A stretch of 25,278 nucleotides of DNA from a virus, in IMG/VR virus record IMGVR_UViG_3300046810_000495, positions 1 through 25,278 of that record; one strand, written 5' to 3'. Position numbers and translations under genes: made by a program. The notes under the pieces were generated by a model. It saw only the letters and a program-made list of their open reading frames with translations, searched no databases and was not told the origin of the DNA. Below are positions 1 to 7,327 of the stretch, piece after piece (position 1 is the first letter of the stretch; the number at the start of each line of letters is the position of its first letter).

Positions 1-107
1 GTTAGCACGACAAGATAGAAGATCGTAGTGAAGAACATCAGGACTTCACGGATGACTAAGGCAGTAGCGAAATGAAGACCAGTAACGATTTGATTGTACT
101 TAAGCAT
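1..107 (-). CDS. Small hydrophobic protein, N-terminal part only (runs off the window)
   Basis: Reading leftward from an ATG at 107-105, an open frame of 35 codons continues to the window edge. A good ribosome binding site (AAAGGA, about 7 bases before the ATG) precedes it. The visible peptide starts MLKYNQIVTGLHFATALVIR and continues with a hydrophobic stretch rich in Phe, Val, Leu and Ile, so a membrane segment is likely. A CTATATTAC element in the same orientation lies 55 bases upstream and a second one 131 bases upstream, which suggests an early-expressed gene. The product is not recognised, and the rest of the gene is outside the window. Confidence 0.6.
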   Translation of the reverse strand, partial: MLKYNQIVTGLHFATALVIREVLMFFTTIFYLVVL

Positions 108-162
108 GTGCGTTCCTTTACGAAAAGTAATTAAGAGCCAATCTCTTAACCAGTTCGCAGCG

Positions 163-171
163 GTAATATAG
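163..171 (-). promoter_or_regulatory. Candidate early promoter element CTATATTAC
   Basis: The leftward strand reads CTATATTAC. TATATTAC is, as I recall, the conserved core of phiKZ early promoters read by the virion RNA polymerase. The element lies 55 bases upstream of the leftward gene starting at 107 and points toward it. The identical nonamer recurs at 239-247 on the same strand and at 2837-2845 on the other. Promoter activity is inferred, not shown. Confidence 0.5.
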
Positions 172-238
172 ACTTGAAAAAATCTAGTACAATACACAAA
201 CAAAGAAGTTAGTGTCTGAGTAACTTTACTCTACGTAA

Positions 239-247
239 GTAATATAG
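239..247 (-). promoter_or_regulatory. Second candidate early promoter element CTATATTAC
   Basis: This is an exact copy of the 163-171 nonamer in the same orientation, 76 bases further upstream of the leftward gene. It may be a tandem early promoter for that gene or a decayed copy. Confidence 0.45.
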
Positions 248-290
248 CTTCCTGGCGTACTAGCACCATAAACTTTTGACGGCATAAAGC

Positions 291-304
291 CCGCCCGACG
301 GCGG
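291..304 (-). terminator. GC-rich hairpin with adjacent TATG (leftward)
   Basis: CCGCC (291-295) pairs with GGCGG (300-304) around a CGAC loop. On the leftward strand the stem is followed by 4 bases and then TATG (286-283). This is the same hairpin-then-TATG arrangement seen after several genes in the window. There is no U-tract. It could end a leftward RNA coming from the 305-800 region, supply a late start site for the gene at 107, or both. Confidence 0.4.
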
Positions 305-397
305 ACAAAAATCCCCCATTATTTTTGTTAGTATTAGTAAGAGAGATGCTACGCATCTCTAAGGAAAGGCCCCCTTTCCCCCAAACGTACTAATACT
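304..397. other. Clustered hairpins with a predicted three-way junction
   Basis: A hairpin formed by CAAAAAT (306-312) and ATTTTTG (321-327) is followed at once by a 10-base-pair outer stem, AGTATTAGTA (330-339) with TACTAATACT (388-397). The outer stem encloses two perfect hairpins: AGAGATGC (342-349) with GCATCTCT (353-360), and GGAAAGG (363-369) with CCTTTCC (373-379). This gives a compact three-way junction in single-stranded form. There is no open frame worth calling here. It could be a small RNA, a 5' leader structure or a DNA-level cruciform. The strand is undetermined. Confidence 0.5.
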
Positions 398-821
398 TGC
401 TAATGACTCCGTTCGTTCCGCTTCGCTTCACTCACAACGTCTTACAGCTACATAGAAAAATGAATCAACAATAAAAAAATATTGCTATGGATTTGATGGT
501 CGAAATAGACGTGAAAGAGATTGCTTGGCAATCTCTGCTGAGGTAAGTGAGAACGTTGCTTAGAGCGCCCTTTAGAGGCGCCTGATGTTCTTTAAAAGGA
601 TTTTTAGCCGTTGGCTTGACAAAAGAAACAGAATGGATAGGAAAGTCTATGTAATAGACGAAAGCTGAAAGTGAATGTAAATGTGAGAAGGGGGCGCTGT
701 TGTCATGTTGACAACGTTAACGTTTTGAAAGTCTGCATTCCTTAACCATACTGTGACAATGCAGCTCTCGAACTAGGAGTGTGTTGACAACCGACTTTTA
801 TTACATGCAAAGGATCTTGCA
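398..821. other. Non-coding region upstream of the 822 gene
   Basis: No credible gene is present. The region holds several inverted repeats: AGAGATTGC (516-524) with GCAATCTCT (528-536), resembling the hairpin at 342-360; GCGCC (565-569) with GGCGC (577-581); and GTTGTCA (699-705) with TGACAAC (709-715), which overlaps the palindrome AACGTTAACGTT (713-724). TTGACAAC occurs twice (708-715 and 784-791). TTGACA also occurs at 616-621, with TATGTAAT at 648-655. These could be operator or promoter elements for the rightward gene at 822, but I cannot assign a start site. Confidence 0.4.
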
Positions 822-1520
822 ATGAGCAATCAATTCCGCACCCTGCTGGGTACGCGTCACCGTCACCACCTGGCGATCGAAGAGATCGACACCACTACCG
901 CTGCTCCGGATGGCACTCCGCCTGAACAAGTTGCCACCGAAGACACCACCGTTGTGATGAAAGGTCCGCTGGCGGACGTGTACTCCGACGCCCTGTCCAA
1001 AGTCTACGACAAAGATGTTGCGCCTCCTGGCGATCCAGCAGCAGCTGCTGAACCAGCGTCCGAGACCGGCGCCGCAGTGAACACCACCGACCTGACACCA
1101 GTTGTACCGGAAGAGCAGAACACCGTCGAAGCGGCGATCTTCTCCGAAGTAAGCCAAGTGGTTCTGGAATCCCAAGCCATCGACGCCGCTGTTGCTTCCA
1201 GCCTGGCCGCTGCCATCGCTGACGCCCCACCAGCTGACGGCGCTGCTTACCAGACGCTGTACGCGATCGACGAAACCCAGGTTAAACCAGACGACGTTAA
1301 GGACGTGACCGCGATCCTGGCCGAAGCCGACAAACCGGAAAACGTCACCGTGCTGATCGACAGCGTGGTACCGGACTCCGTGCTGGACGCTGCCGATCCA
1401 GAAGTAACCGGCAGCAAGGAACTGGCCCTGGGCCTGGAATCGATCGTCATCGCCATGGGCGGTAACGTCGTGCACAGCTTCAAGGACTACCTGGCTTCGC
1501 GCCCACGCAAAGCAACGTAA
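822..1520 (+). CDS. Unrecognised acidic, Ala-rich protein; possible internal head protein
   Basis: The product is 232 residues. The start is supported by AAAGGA about 9 bases upstream. The first 17 residues are basic (several Arg and His), followed by Ala18-Ile19-Glu20 and then a long acidic segment rich in Ala, Thr, Val, Asp and Pro, with a short basic C-terminus (RPRKAT). No enzyme motif is visible. phiKZ-type prohead proteases cut after Ser/Ala-x-Glu. A short basic leader ending at A-I-E would fit a processed inner-body or internal head protein, but this is inference from a weak motif. Codon use is strongly C-ending, as in the sheath and tube genes, which suggests high expression. A hairpin follows the stop. 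I do not recognise a family. Confidence 0.85.
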   Translation: MSNQFRTLLGTRHRHHLAIEEIDTTTAAPDGTPPEQVATEDTTVVMKGPLADVYSDALSKVYDKDVAPPGDPAAAAEPASETGAAVNTTDLTPVVPEEQNTVEAAIFSEVSQVVLESQAIDAAVASSLAAAIADAPPADGAAYQTLYAIDETQVKPDDVKDVTAILAEADKPENVTVLIDSVVPDSVLDAADPEVTGSKELALGLESIVIAMGGNVVHSFKDYLASRPRKAT

Positions 1521-1538
1521 GTAACCTTACCGTAACAC

Positions 1539-1571
1539 GCTCCACTGGGGTCACCTGGTGGAGCTGTTATG
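1539..1571 (+). terminator. Terminator-like hairpin followed by TATG
   Basis: GCTCCAC (1539-1545) pairs with GTGGAGC (1558-1564), 18 bases after the stop of the 822 gene. There is no U-tract. Three bases later comes TATG (1568-1571), the core of phiKZ late promoters as I recall it. From there to the next start codon (1626) is 54 bases, a sensible leader. The site may end one transcript and start the next. Confidence 0.55.
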
Positions 1572-1625
1572 CCGTCGGCCGATTCTCATCCTGTGTGAAT
1601 CATGCCCTTACCGAAGGAATAACCC

Positions 1626-2885
1626 ATGTACGTGTCCACAGCACAACAGCCTGAACAGACGCTGTTGGTGCGGAATGTCTTTGAGCAACAATGCCACAGT
1701 GTAATCATTGGCGAAAGCCTGGCTAAAAAGATCGTTCAGTACCAACTCGCCTTTGTCGCCAAGAACGACGAGCACGTGAAGTTCTTCGGTGGCCACCTGA
1801 CCGGTGTACAAATCGTCCGCTTTACCGACGCTGATCGCTTGGTTTGGTTCCAAGAGATTTTGCAGGTTAATGAACACGTATTGCAAGAAGCGCTCTTCGA
1901 GTTGCCTACTGTAAACCGTGATCACCAAGTTGCATCCGACGCGATGAACCTATCGTGCTTCTGGCTGGTACACGTGCTGATCAACGCCGTTAACATTCCA
2001 GACAAACTGAAACATGATGCGCTGGTCTCTGTCATCCTGATTATGCAGTACAAGTTCTTAACCAGCCGCTTGTATCGTCACTTCCACTACCCAGCTGACA
2101 AAGCGGTAGCGGAGGCAACGTATGCTTCACTGTCGATGAAGTTTGACTTGAAGCAATACGGTAGCTGGGGCGCTTACCTGCACGGTCGTGCAGAAGACAT
2201 CCTGGACACGAAGACGAACCGCTTCCAGCAGTTTACCAACATGGGCGATGACCGCGAGATCGAGAAGATCATCAACGACATCCAAACCCGTTTGCGTAAA
2301 ACGCTGCGCTTGATTGCAGGCGTGCATTACAACGTCAACGCATCAGGCCGCCGTCATACTGCGATGTCCCAGACCGTGGAACATGACGGCAAGGAAATCC
2401 TAAAAGATCGCGTGAAGAGTCTGGCAAACTACACACGCTACGTGCAATCGATCATCCCCGACAAGACTTCGTTCATGCGAGAAGAACTGTTGGTGGTGAT
2501 TGAAAAGATGATCCACACCATGCCGCCCCATCTGTTCCGCAATACCCTGGGTTGGTTGTCGGAGAATTTCCAAGGCAACCGCTCCACGGAGATGCAGGAC
2601 TTGGTGAAAGAAATCATGGTGCACTGTTTCGACTATCTGTCACACAACACTGATTCGATCCAGAACGGTCACGACCTGCCGTCACTGTTGGTTCGTTTAC
2701 GTGGTGTGTATACAGCAGCTCGGTCTACCGACCCTGTGCTGATGCAGATCCGAGAACGCACCGAAGCCCTGGTTAAGGAAGCCACCGGCACACGCAACAT
2801 CAGCCTGCTTCCGCCTATTCGCACCGGCGTTCTTCTCTATATTACGTTGAGGGCGCTCTCGAAGCGCTTCTACGCTGACAGCTAG
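1626..2885 (+). CDS. Unrecognised protein of 419 residues
   Basis: The ATG at 1626 is preceded by GAAGGAATAACCC, a good ribosome binding site. The protein is mostly alpha-helical in character, with no signal peptide. It has a hydrophobic helix-like stretch around residues 105-140 (FWLVHVLINAV, then VSVILIMQYKFL), too polar at its edges to call a membrane anchor. No nucleotide-binding or catalytic motif stands out. It lies between the hairpin-TATG unit at 1539-1571 and the small gene at 2916. Its 3' end carries an internal CTATATTAC element (2837-2845) directed at the next gene. Position next to terL suggests a phiKZ-family conserved protein, but I cannot name it. Confidence 0.85.
   Translation: MYVSTAQQPEQTLLVRNVFEQQCHSVIIGESLAKKIVQYQLAFVAKNDEHVKFFGGHLTGVQIVRFTDADRLVWFQEILQVNEHVLQEALFELPTVNRDHQVASDAMNLSCFWLVHVLINAVNIPDKLKHDALVSVILIMQYKFLTSRLYRHFHYPADKAVAEATYASLSMKFDLKQYGSWGAYLHGRAEDILDTKTNRFQQFTNMGDDREIEKIINDIQTRLRKTLRLIAGVHYNVNASGRRHTAMSQTVEHDGKEILKDRVKSLANYTRYVQSIIPDKTSFMREELLVVIEKMIHTMPPHLFRNTLGWLSENFQGNRSTEMQDLVKEIMVHCFDYLSHNTDSIQNGHDLPSLLVRLRGVYTAARSTDPVLMQIRERTEALVKEATGTRNISLLPPIRTGVLLYITLRALSKRFYADS
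2837..2845 (+). promoter_or_regulatory. Candidate early promoter element inside the upstream gene
   Basis: CTATATTAC lies within the last codons of the 419-residue gene, 70 bases before the start of the 133-residue gene and oriented toward it. It is identical to the two elements at 163-171 and 239-247. It would give the downstream gene its own early transcription. Activity is inferred. Confidence 0.45.
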
Positions 2886-2915
2886 AGAATCTACCGATAA
2901 GGGAATGGCGACATT

Positions 2916-3317
2916 ATGAGAATTGTAAAAACACTCTTTGGTGTCGTGCTTCTACTCTTTGAACGTCTGCGTGGTTCGAAGACCGTGTCTGAAATAAAGC
3001 GACCTGACAATTCGTTAGGTAGCCTAAAAGGCTTTGCGGTGCGTGGTTATGAGTTAGCCATTTATTGTCAACGAAAAGAATACCACGTGAAGTACGACCG
3101 GTGGTACATCCCTGATCGCATCGAAGTGACCTACAACGTGTTCTCCGTGGTCTCTAATGATGCGCCCAAGGCGCTTCGAAAGGCATGTGAACTCGATGTT
3201 GATTTACCAGCGCTCGTACACAACTGGAACTTTGACAATGAGATCCGGCGCGCGCAAGTGCATGCTTATCTTGATCTGCTTGAAAAGCGGATGACAAAAA
3301 TCGATGCGACAGCATAG
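2916..3317 (+). CDS. Unrecognised small protein (133 residues)
   Basis: The ATG at 2916 follows AAGGGA at about 9 to 12 bases, a slightly long spacing. The N-terminus (KTLFGVVLLLFERL) is hydrophobic and amphipathic and may associate with membrane or a partner. The remainder is mixed, with a Tyr-rich segment (YELAIYCQRKEYHVKYDRWYIP, roughly residues 48-69) and a helical C-terminus. No family is recognised. It is the last gene of the rightward block. Its stop codon abuts a strong hairpin, and a CTATATTAC element lies 70 bases upstream, so it may be expressed separately from the 419-residue gene, perhaps early. Confidence 0.75.
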   Translation: MRIVKTLFGVVLLLFERLRGSKTVSEIKRPDNSLGSLKGFAVRGYELAIYCQRKEYHVKYDRWYIPDRIEVTYNVFSVVSNDAPKALRKACELDVDLPALVHNWNFDNEIRRAQVHAYLDLLEKRMTKIDATA

Positions 3318-3351
3318 CTCCCGCTACCCTTTCGGGTAGCGGGAGTGTATG
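3313..3351. terminator. Bidirectional terminator hairpin flanked by TATG on both exits
   Basis: CTCCCGCTACCC (3318-3329) pairs perfectly with GGGTAGCGGGAG (3334-3345) around a TTTC loop, between two convergent genes. Neither side has a U-tract. Instead TATG follows two bases after the stem rightward (3348-3351), and TATG read leftward follows one base after the stem (3316-3313). The symmetry argues that TATG belongs to the termination or processing signal, since no gene in either direction would be started from it sensibly. Confidence 0.75.
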
Positions 3352-3354
3352 CCG

Positions 3355-5556
3355 TTATCCGAAGAAACTGCGTTGGTTATAGCCCATCATGTTCCGGTAG
3401 TAATCCTGATCATTCATGGCCTCGCCGTTACGTTGGATGCTGTTCAGCTGGACACGTTTCTTCTTCTTATCCTTGATATCGCCGATCAATTGGTCGATGT
3501 TATTCAAAGTACCTTGTGCGTACACAAGGCCCTGAGCAAGGCTTCGAATCTGATGCTCCAGCTTATCCGACAGATAGGTATCTGACGTTTCTTCCAGTTG
3601 GACACTCATGGCTTGGATCTGTTCTTGCAGCTCTTGTTGCTTCTGCAAAGCCAGATACTCGTCGTACGTCATTTGACGTTCGTCGCCGATGTTGGTCATG
3701 ATGTTGGTCAGACCGTAGTGCGACATGTTCTTGCCATTGGTCAGGAACCAATGCGCCATCAGCCAAGCAATGACCATGTCATCGTGCTTACCAGCTGCGT
3801 GGTCAACCCGATCGTTCTTCTTCACCAGACCAGCAATCTGCGCCACCAACTTCTTGTCGTAGACTTTATCACCACCACGCTTCGCAGCGTTCTGTAATGT
3901 ATTGCCGTACAACTCGCTACGCGCGAAACGACCCGAGCCAGAGGTATTGAAACCAAAGGCCGACTTGTTCAGTGTGTAGACGGATTCATCACGACGCGCC
4001 AAAGGCATACGCAATTGTTCGAAGCGAGCAGGATTGACGTCCTTGTCCTGCACAACCAAGTTGAACATCCGTTTGTATGGATCTTCTCCCATGGTAGGCA
4101 AAGCCATGTTCAAGATATCGACAATGGTCTCACCGGACGATTTGCGTTCGATGATCAGCGTGACATTCTTGTTCTCGACCAAGTATACCGCCAGCCAGTT
4201 GGAAAACATTAGGATGTTGGTTTCGTTAACAGACGCTGCAGCTGCAACATCGAGCGTATCTGCATCTACCCACACCATCGCGATATCATCGTTACCGTTA
4301 GCAGAGGAGCTGTCGATACTCAGGATCAGCTTGTTGTTCGCCAAGTAGTTCGCCAAGTTCCGCTCAGCAACGTTCCACTTGATGATGTACTTCTGATGCG
4401 GGAAGTATTGGTCATACACCGCATCGTTCTGTGAAGCCACAATCCGTTTTAGCAACGCTGGGGTGAGGGGATGCGATTCGGTACCAGAGGTCCAGACGTT
4501 GAAGTAATCTCGGTCAGCTGCATCGCCTTCGGATTTCGAGTCTTGCATCTTTTCCCACAACCAAGCGTCGGATTTACCGAGCTGACGGTGACTCATCACG
4601 ATGGCCATCTGGAAGTTACCTTTGCCGTTCTTACGAACGTAGGCTTCCAGCTCTTCGAAGTTCTTCTGATCGTAGACGGTCTCAGACCAAGCCATGGCAT
4701 TGACCATGTATTTCTCGTAGACGAACTTGCCTTCGTTGGTGTCCAGCTTGCCGGCAGTGGTCGTCATGATGTTGCAGTACGGCGAGCCAGCAGTCTTCGC
4801 ACGATCGCGCACCGCGTTACCTGCGGACAACAGAGCAGGAATCGAGATGTGTGCGTTGGTGCAGAACGGACCTTCGTCAATCCAGTTGATTGCGGAGCCG
4901 AAACCACGACCGACGTTGTTGGCGTCCTTCTCGGAAGAACGCGGTACGAAGGTCTTCAGTTTGTTGTCCAGCAGATTGACAGTGACTTCTTCGGTGTTGT
5001 TTGCATCGGTGCGTTGGTTACGCAAGTCGATGTAAATCGGCAAGGTATCGAACACCTTCTTCATGATGTCCACCGATTCCTTGCGCAGCTTCTCGTCCTT
5101 GGTGTACAAGTTCATCAGCGTGCCCTCGCAGCGAACTGTCATCAAGTAAACGAACAACTCAAAGATGGTGTAGGACTTACCTGTCTGACGTGGCTGGATC
5201 AACGTCATCGAAATGTGATTGAAGAAGCACCACCACATGGCAATGTTGCCGCGGTTTGCTTCAACAGGAATGGCTTTGTCACCGGCCTGGCCTGGAATGC
5301 GCGCTACCTCACGGAAGAAGTACCATGGGTTGACTTTGCATTCTGCCACGATCATGTCCATCTGATCACGCGTCAGGAATGGATCATGCGGGTCGATGTA
5401 CTTTAAGTGCGGGTTAATGAGAGCCAAATGGAACATGTGGTTGCTAATCCCCATGCTCTTATAAACGCCCGCCATCTTGACCCACGACTCGTTCTTCGTA
5501 GTTAAGTGTGGTTCGGCACTGGGGTATCTATCCCAGTCTTCTTCGAAAAGAATCAT
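3355..5556 (-). CDS. terL: Terminase large subunit (phiKZ gp25-like)
   Basis: This 733-residue DNA-packaging motor cuts concatemers and pumps DNA into the prohead at the portal vertex. The ATPase domain shows the terminase Walker A QPRQTGKS (121-128), Walker B INWIDE (223-228, catalytic E228) and the coupling motif TTTAG (265-269). The RNase H-like nuclease domain has its three acidic sites: D415 in ILSIDSS, E470 in LIIERKS, and D592/D593 in KHDDMV. A helical, Gln/Glu-rich C-terminus follows (about 640-690), probably for partner binding. AAGGATAGCAA precedes the ATG. A leftward TATG lies 18 bases upstream of the start codon, just past the hairpin at 5590-5614, and is a plausible late start site. 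No small terminase is recognisable nearby. Confidence 0.96.
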   Translation of the reverse strand: MILFEEDWDRYPSAEPHLTTKNESWVKMAGVYKSMGISNHMFHLALINPHLKYIDPHDPFLTRDQMDMIVAECKVNPWYFFREVARIPGQAGDKAIPVEANRGNIAMWWCFFNHISMTLIQPRQTGKSYTIFELFVYLMTVRCEGTLMNLYTKDEKLRKESVDIMKKVFDTLPIYIDLRNQRTDANNTEEVTVNLLDNKLKTFVPRSSEKDANNVGRGFGSAINWIDEGPFCTNAHISIPALLSAGNAVRDRAKTAGSPYCNIMTTTAGKLDTNEGKFVYEKYMVNAMAWSETVYDQKNFEELEAYVRKNGKGNFQMAIVMSHRQLGKSDAWLWEKMQDSKSEGDAADRDYFNVWTSGTESHPLTPALLKRIVASQNDAVYDQYFPHQKYIIKWNVAERNLANYLANNKLILSIDSSSANGNDDIAMVWVDADTLDVAAAASVNETNILMFSNWLAVYLVENKNVTLIIERKSSGETIVDILNMALPTMGEDPYKRMFNLVVQDKDVNPARFEQLRMPLARRDESVYTLNKSAFGFNTSGSGRFARSELYGNTLQNAAKRGGDKVYDKKLVAQIAGLVKKNDRVDHAAGKHDDMVIAWLMAHWFLTNGKNMSHYGLTNIMTNIGDERQMTYDEYLALQKQQELQEQIQAMSVQLEETSDTYLSDKLEHQIRSLAQGLVYAQGTLNNIDQLIGDIKDKKKKRVQLNSIQRNGEAMNDQDYYRNMMGYNQRSFFG

Positions 5557-5574
5557 TTGCTATCCTTGAAAACG

Positions 5575-5614
5575 TCATAACCCAATCAACTCCTCGCTGC
5601 TTGGCAGCGAGGAG
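5575..5614 (-). terminator. Terminator hairpin with TATG, upstream of terL
   Basis: CTCCTCGCTGC (5590-5600) pairs perfectly with GCAGCGAGGAG (5604-5614) around a TTG loop, just past the stop of the 563-residue gene. Reading leftward there is no U-tract, but TATG occurs 11 bases after the stem (5578-5575), and the terL ATG follows 18 bases later. The hairpin probably ends the upstream message, and TATG may start the terL message. Confidence 0.65.
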
Positions 5615-5623
5615 GAGAAGGTA

Positions 5624-7315
5624 TTACTGATGGTAAACAGGCATTGCGCTGATTGCCAGTTGGATGTCCGTATCAACGGTCCGGATGAAGAACTTGATGA
5701 ACACCGTGCTGCTATTTGCCAACGTGTGCGTCAGCGAGAGCTGCTCATTCCACTTGTCGATCGGGTATGCCGTTTCCCAGCCTGGCATGCAAATCGAGAA
5801 GTGGGTTGGATCAGGAGCACGAACTTCACGCCCTTGGTCTGACAACGGCTTGACAAGACGGTAGAGGCGTTCCAGCCACGCTTCTTGCGTACCTTCGGCA
5901 CACGACACATCCAGCTTCATCAGGTTCTGGTCGATGATGGTTGCTTTGGCGTAGTTACCTTCGCCGAACAACACTTCCTGATGCGGGATGAAGCCGATGG
6001 CCCAGTTGCTAGTGCGAGCCGTACCTGGTTGACGTAGAACGATGTCGATCGTTTGCACATGGTTCAGCGCCAGGCCACTTGGGTTGACGTCTTTCAGATT
6101 GATCGACACGCCCAACGCTTGTTTGTAACCGTAGCCGATCGGATTGAACGGCGCAGCGTTTTCGTTGAACTTCACGAATGGGGTGACCAATTGTGCCATG
6201 CGGCGTTCCATGTCGTACAGCCACCATTCCAGACGGTAGCCATTGACATCATCCACCCATACTGGGAAGCCGTACAACTTAGGCGAGTACATGCCTTCGT
6301 AGTTGGTCGTCAGAGCGCTGTAGAGGCGCGTGATGGAACCGGCCGGGGTAGTTTGAACACCGAGTACCACATCGTCCGCTGACAGCTTGTAATCGAGCAC
6401 CAGGTCGAATACTTGACCAGCGTACGTCGACACGAAATTGTCCAGACCACGCAGGCTGAACTTGGTGTTGTTCACCGGATAGCGCATCTTGCTGCCGTCG
6501 CTGTAATGCACCACGCCGATGAGCGCCAGGCCGTTGAGTGGGATATTGAGCGCGAAGCGCAGCTGAGTCGGATCGTTCGGCGAAATGAACGGCGATTCAA
6601 GGCTGATGTTGGTGATGTACTTGGTCGATGCATCGGCGTTAGGCACGAACTGAGTATTCTCTACCAACAGCTCGCACTTGGACACCTGATGGCCGGAATC
6701 CGAATACGTGATAACCACCAGCTTTTCGCCATTGGGTACGTTTTCGGTGGTGTAGCACATCGGGAAGGCTTTCACCGTCCGGTTGTCGCCAGTGGTTTCT
6801 GCCAACACCAGCGGGATCGAAGTGCCTACCAATTCATTCGACTGGTTGTACAGTTGACTGATTGGCTTGGAGTCACCTTCGATATTGGTGCCACGGAAGA
6901 TGGTGAAGCGCTCTGCTTCTGCGGTGTAGGTGTGCAACCGCGCATCCATCGTCAGCGTGTGCGGCAACACGTTCGTGTTCAGGTAAACCCGGAACGTATC
7001 CGCAATACCGCCAGGTCCGACGCCGAGGATCAGGTCCGTGTTGGTGAACTGTTGATCCTGTTTGAGTGGGTCGATCGGGTTCATGCGCGAGACCAGCGTC
7101 GTCGCATCCACCGCTACCACCTCGTAGAAGCTCGAGGATGCGCGATCGACGACCCAGTCGTGGAGCTTCGGCACGTAACGCTTGGTGCCAACACCGGTTG
7201 GACCAGTGAAGATTTCGTTCAGCTCCCAGATGGTCCACCGGGCATCTGGTTCGTACACTGGGGTCACGCCGTCTGCACCGGCAATGCCCATGGTGCTAAT
7301 TACGGTATAAGTCAT
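5624..7315 (-). CDS. Probable virion structural protein (phiKZ gp26 position)
   Basis: The product is 563 residues with a beta-rich composition (many Thr, Val, Asn and Gly, few long helices) and no signal peptide or enzyme motif, as expected of a tail or baseplate-type component. GTGGAGAAACC precedes the ATG. It starts 12 bases after the stop of the 857-residue gene, so the two are co-transcribed. The gene order terL, this gene, the 857-residue gene, the 321-residue gene, then sheath and tube on the other strand matches phiKZ gp25 to gp30, and the structural role rests mainly on that synteny. The exact location in the particle cannot be told from the sequence. Confidence 0.7.
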   Translation of the reverse strand: MTYTVISTMGIAGADGVTPVYEPDARWTIWELNEIFTGPTGVGTKRYVPKLHDWVVDRASSSFYEVVAVDATTLVSRMNPIDPLKQDQQFTNTDLILGVGPGGIADTFRVYLNTNVLPHTLTMDARLHTYTAEAERFTIFRGTNIEGDSKPISQLYNQSNELVGTSIPLVLAETTGDNRTVKAFPMCYTTENVPNGEKLVVITYSDSGHQVSKCELLVENTQFVPNADASTKYITNISLESPFISPNDPTQLRFALNIPLNGLALIGVVHYSDGSKMRYPVNNTKFSLRGLDNFVSTYAGQVFDLVLDYKLSADDVVLGVQTTPAGSITRLYSALTTNYEGMYSPKLYGFPVWVDDVNGYRLEWWLYDMERRMAQLVTPFVKFNENAAPFNPIGYGYKQALGVSINLKDVNPSGLALNHVQTIDIVLRQPGTARTSNWAIGFIPHQEVLFGEGNYAKATIIDQNLMKLDVSCAEGTQEAWLERLYRLVKPLSDQGREVRAPDPTHFSICMPGWETAYPIDKWNEQLSLTHTLANSSTVFIKFFIRTVDTDIQLAISAMPVYHQ

Positions 7316-7327
7316 GGTTTCTCCACT

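Noticed and set aside
487-546. 19-codon frame in the leader region
   Set aside because: No ribosome binding site, and it contains a perfect hairpin; more likely a chance frame.
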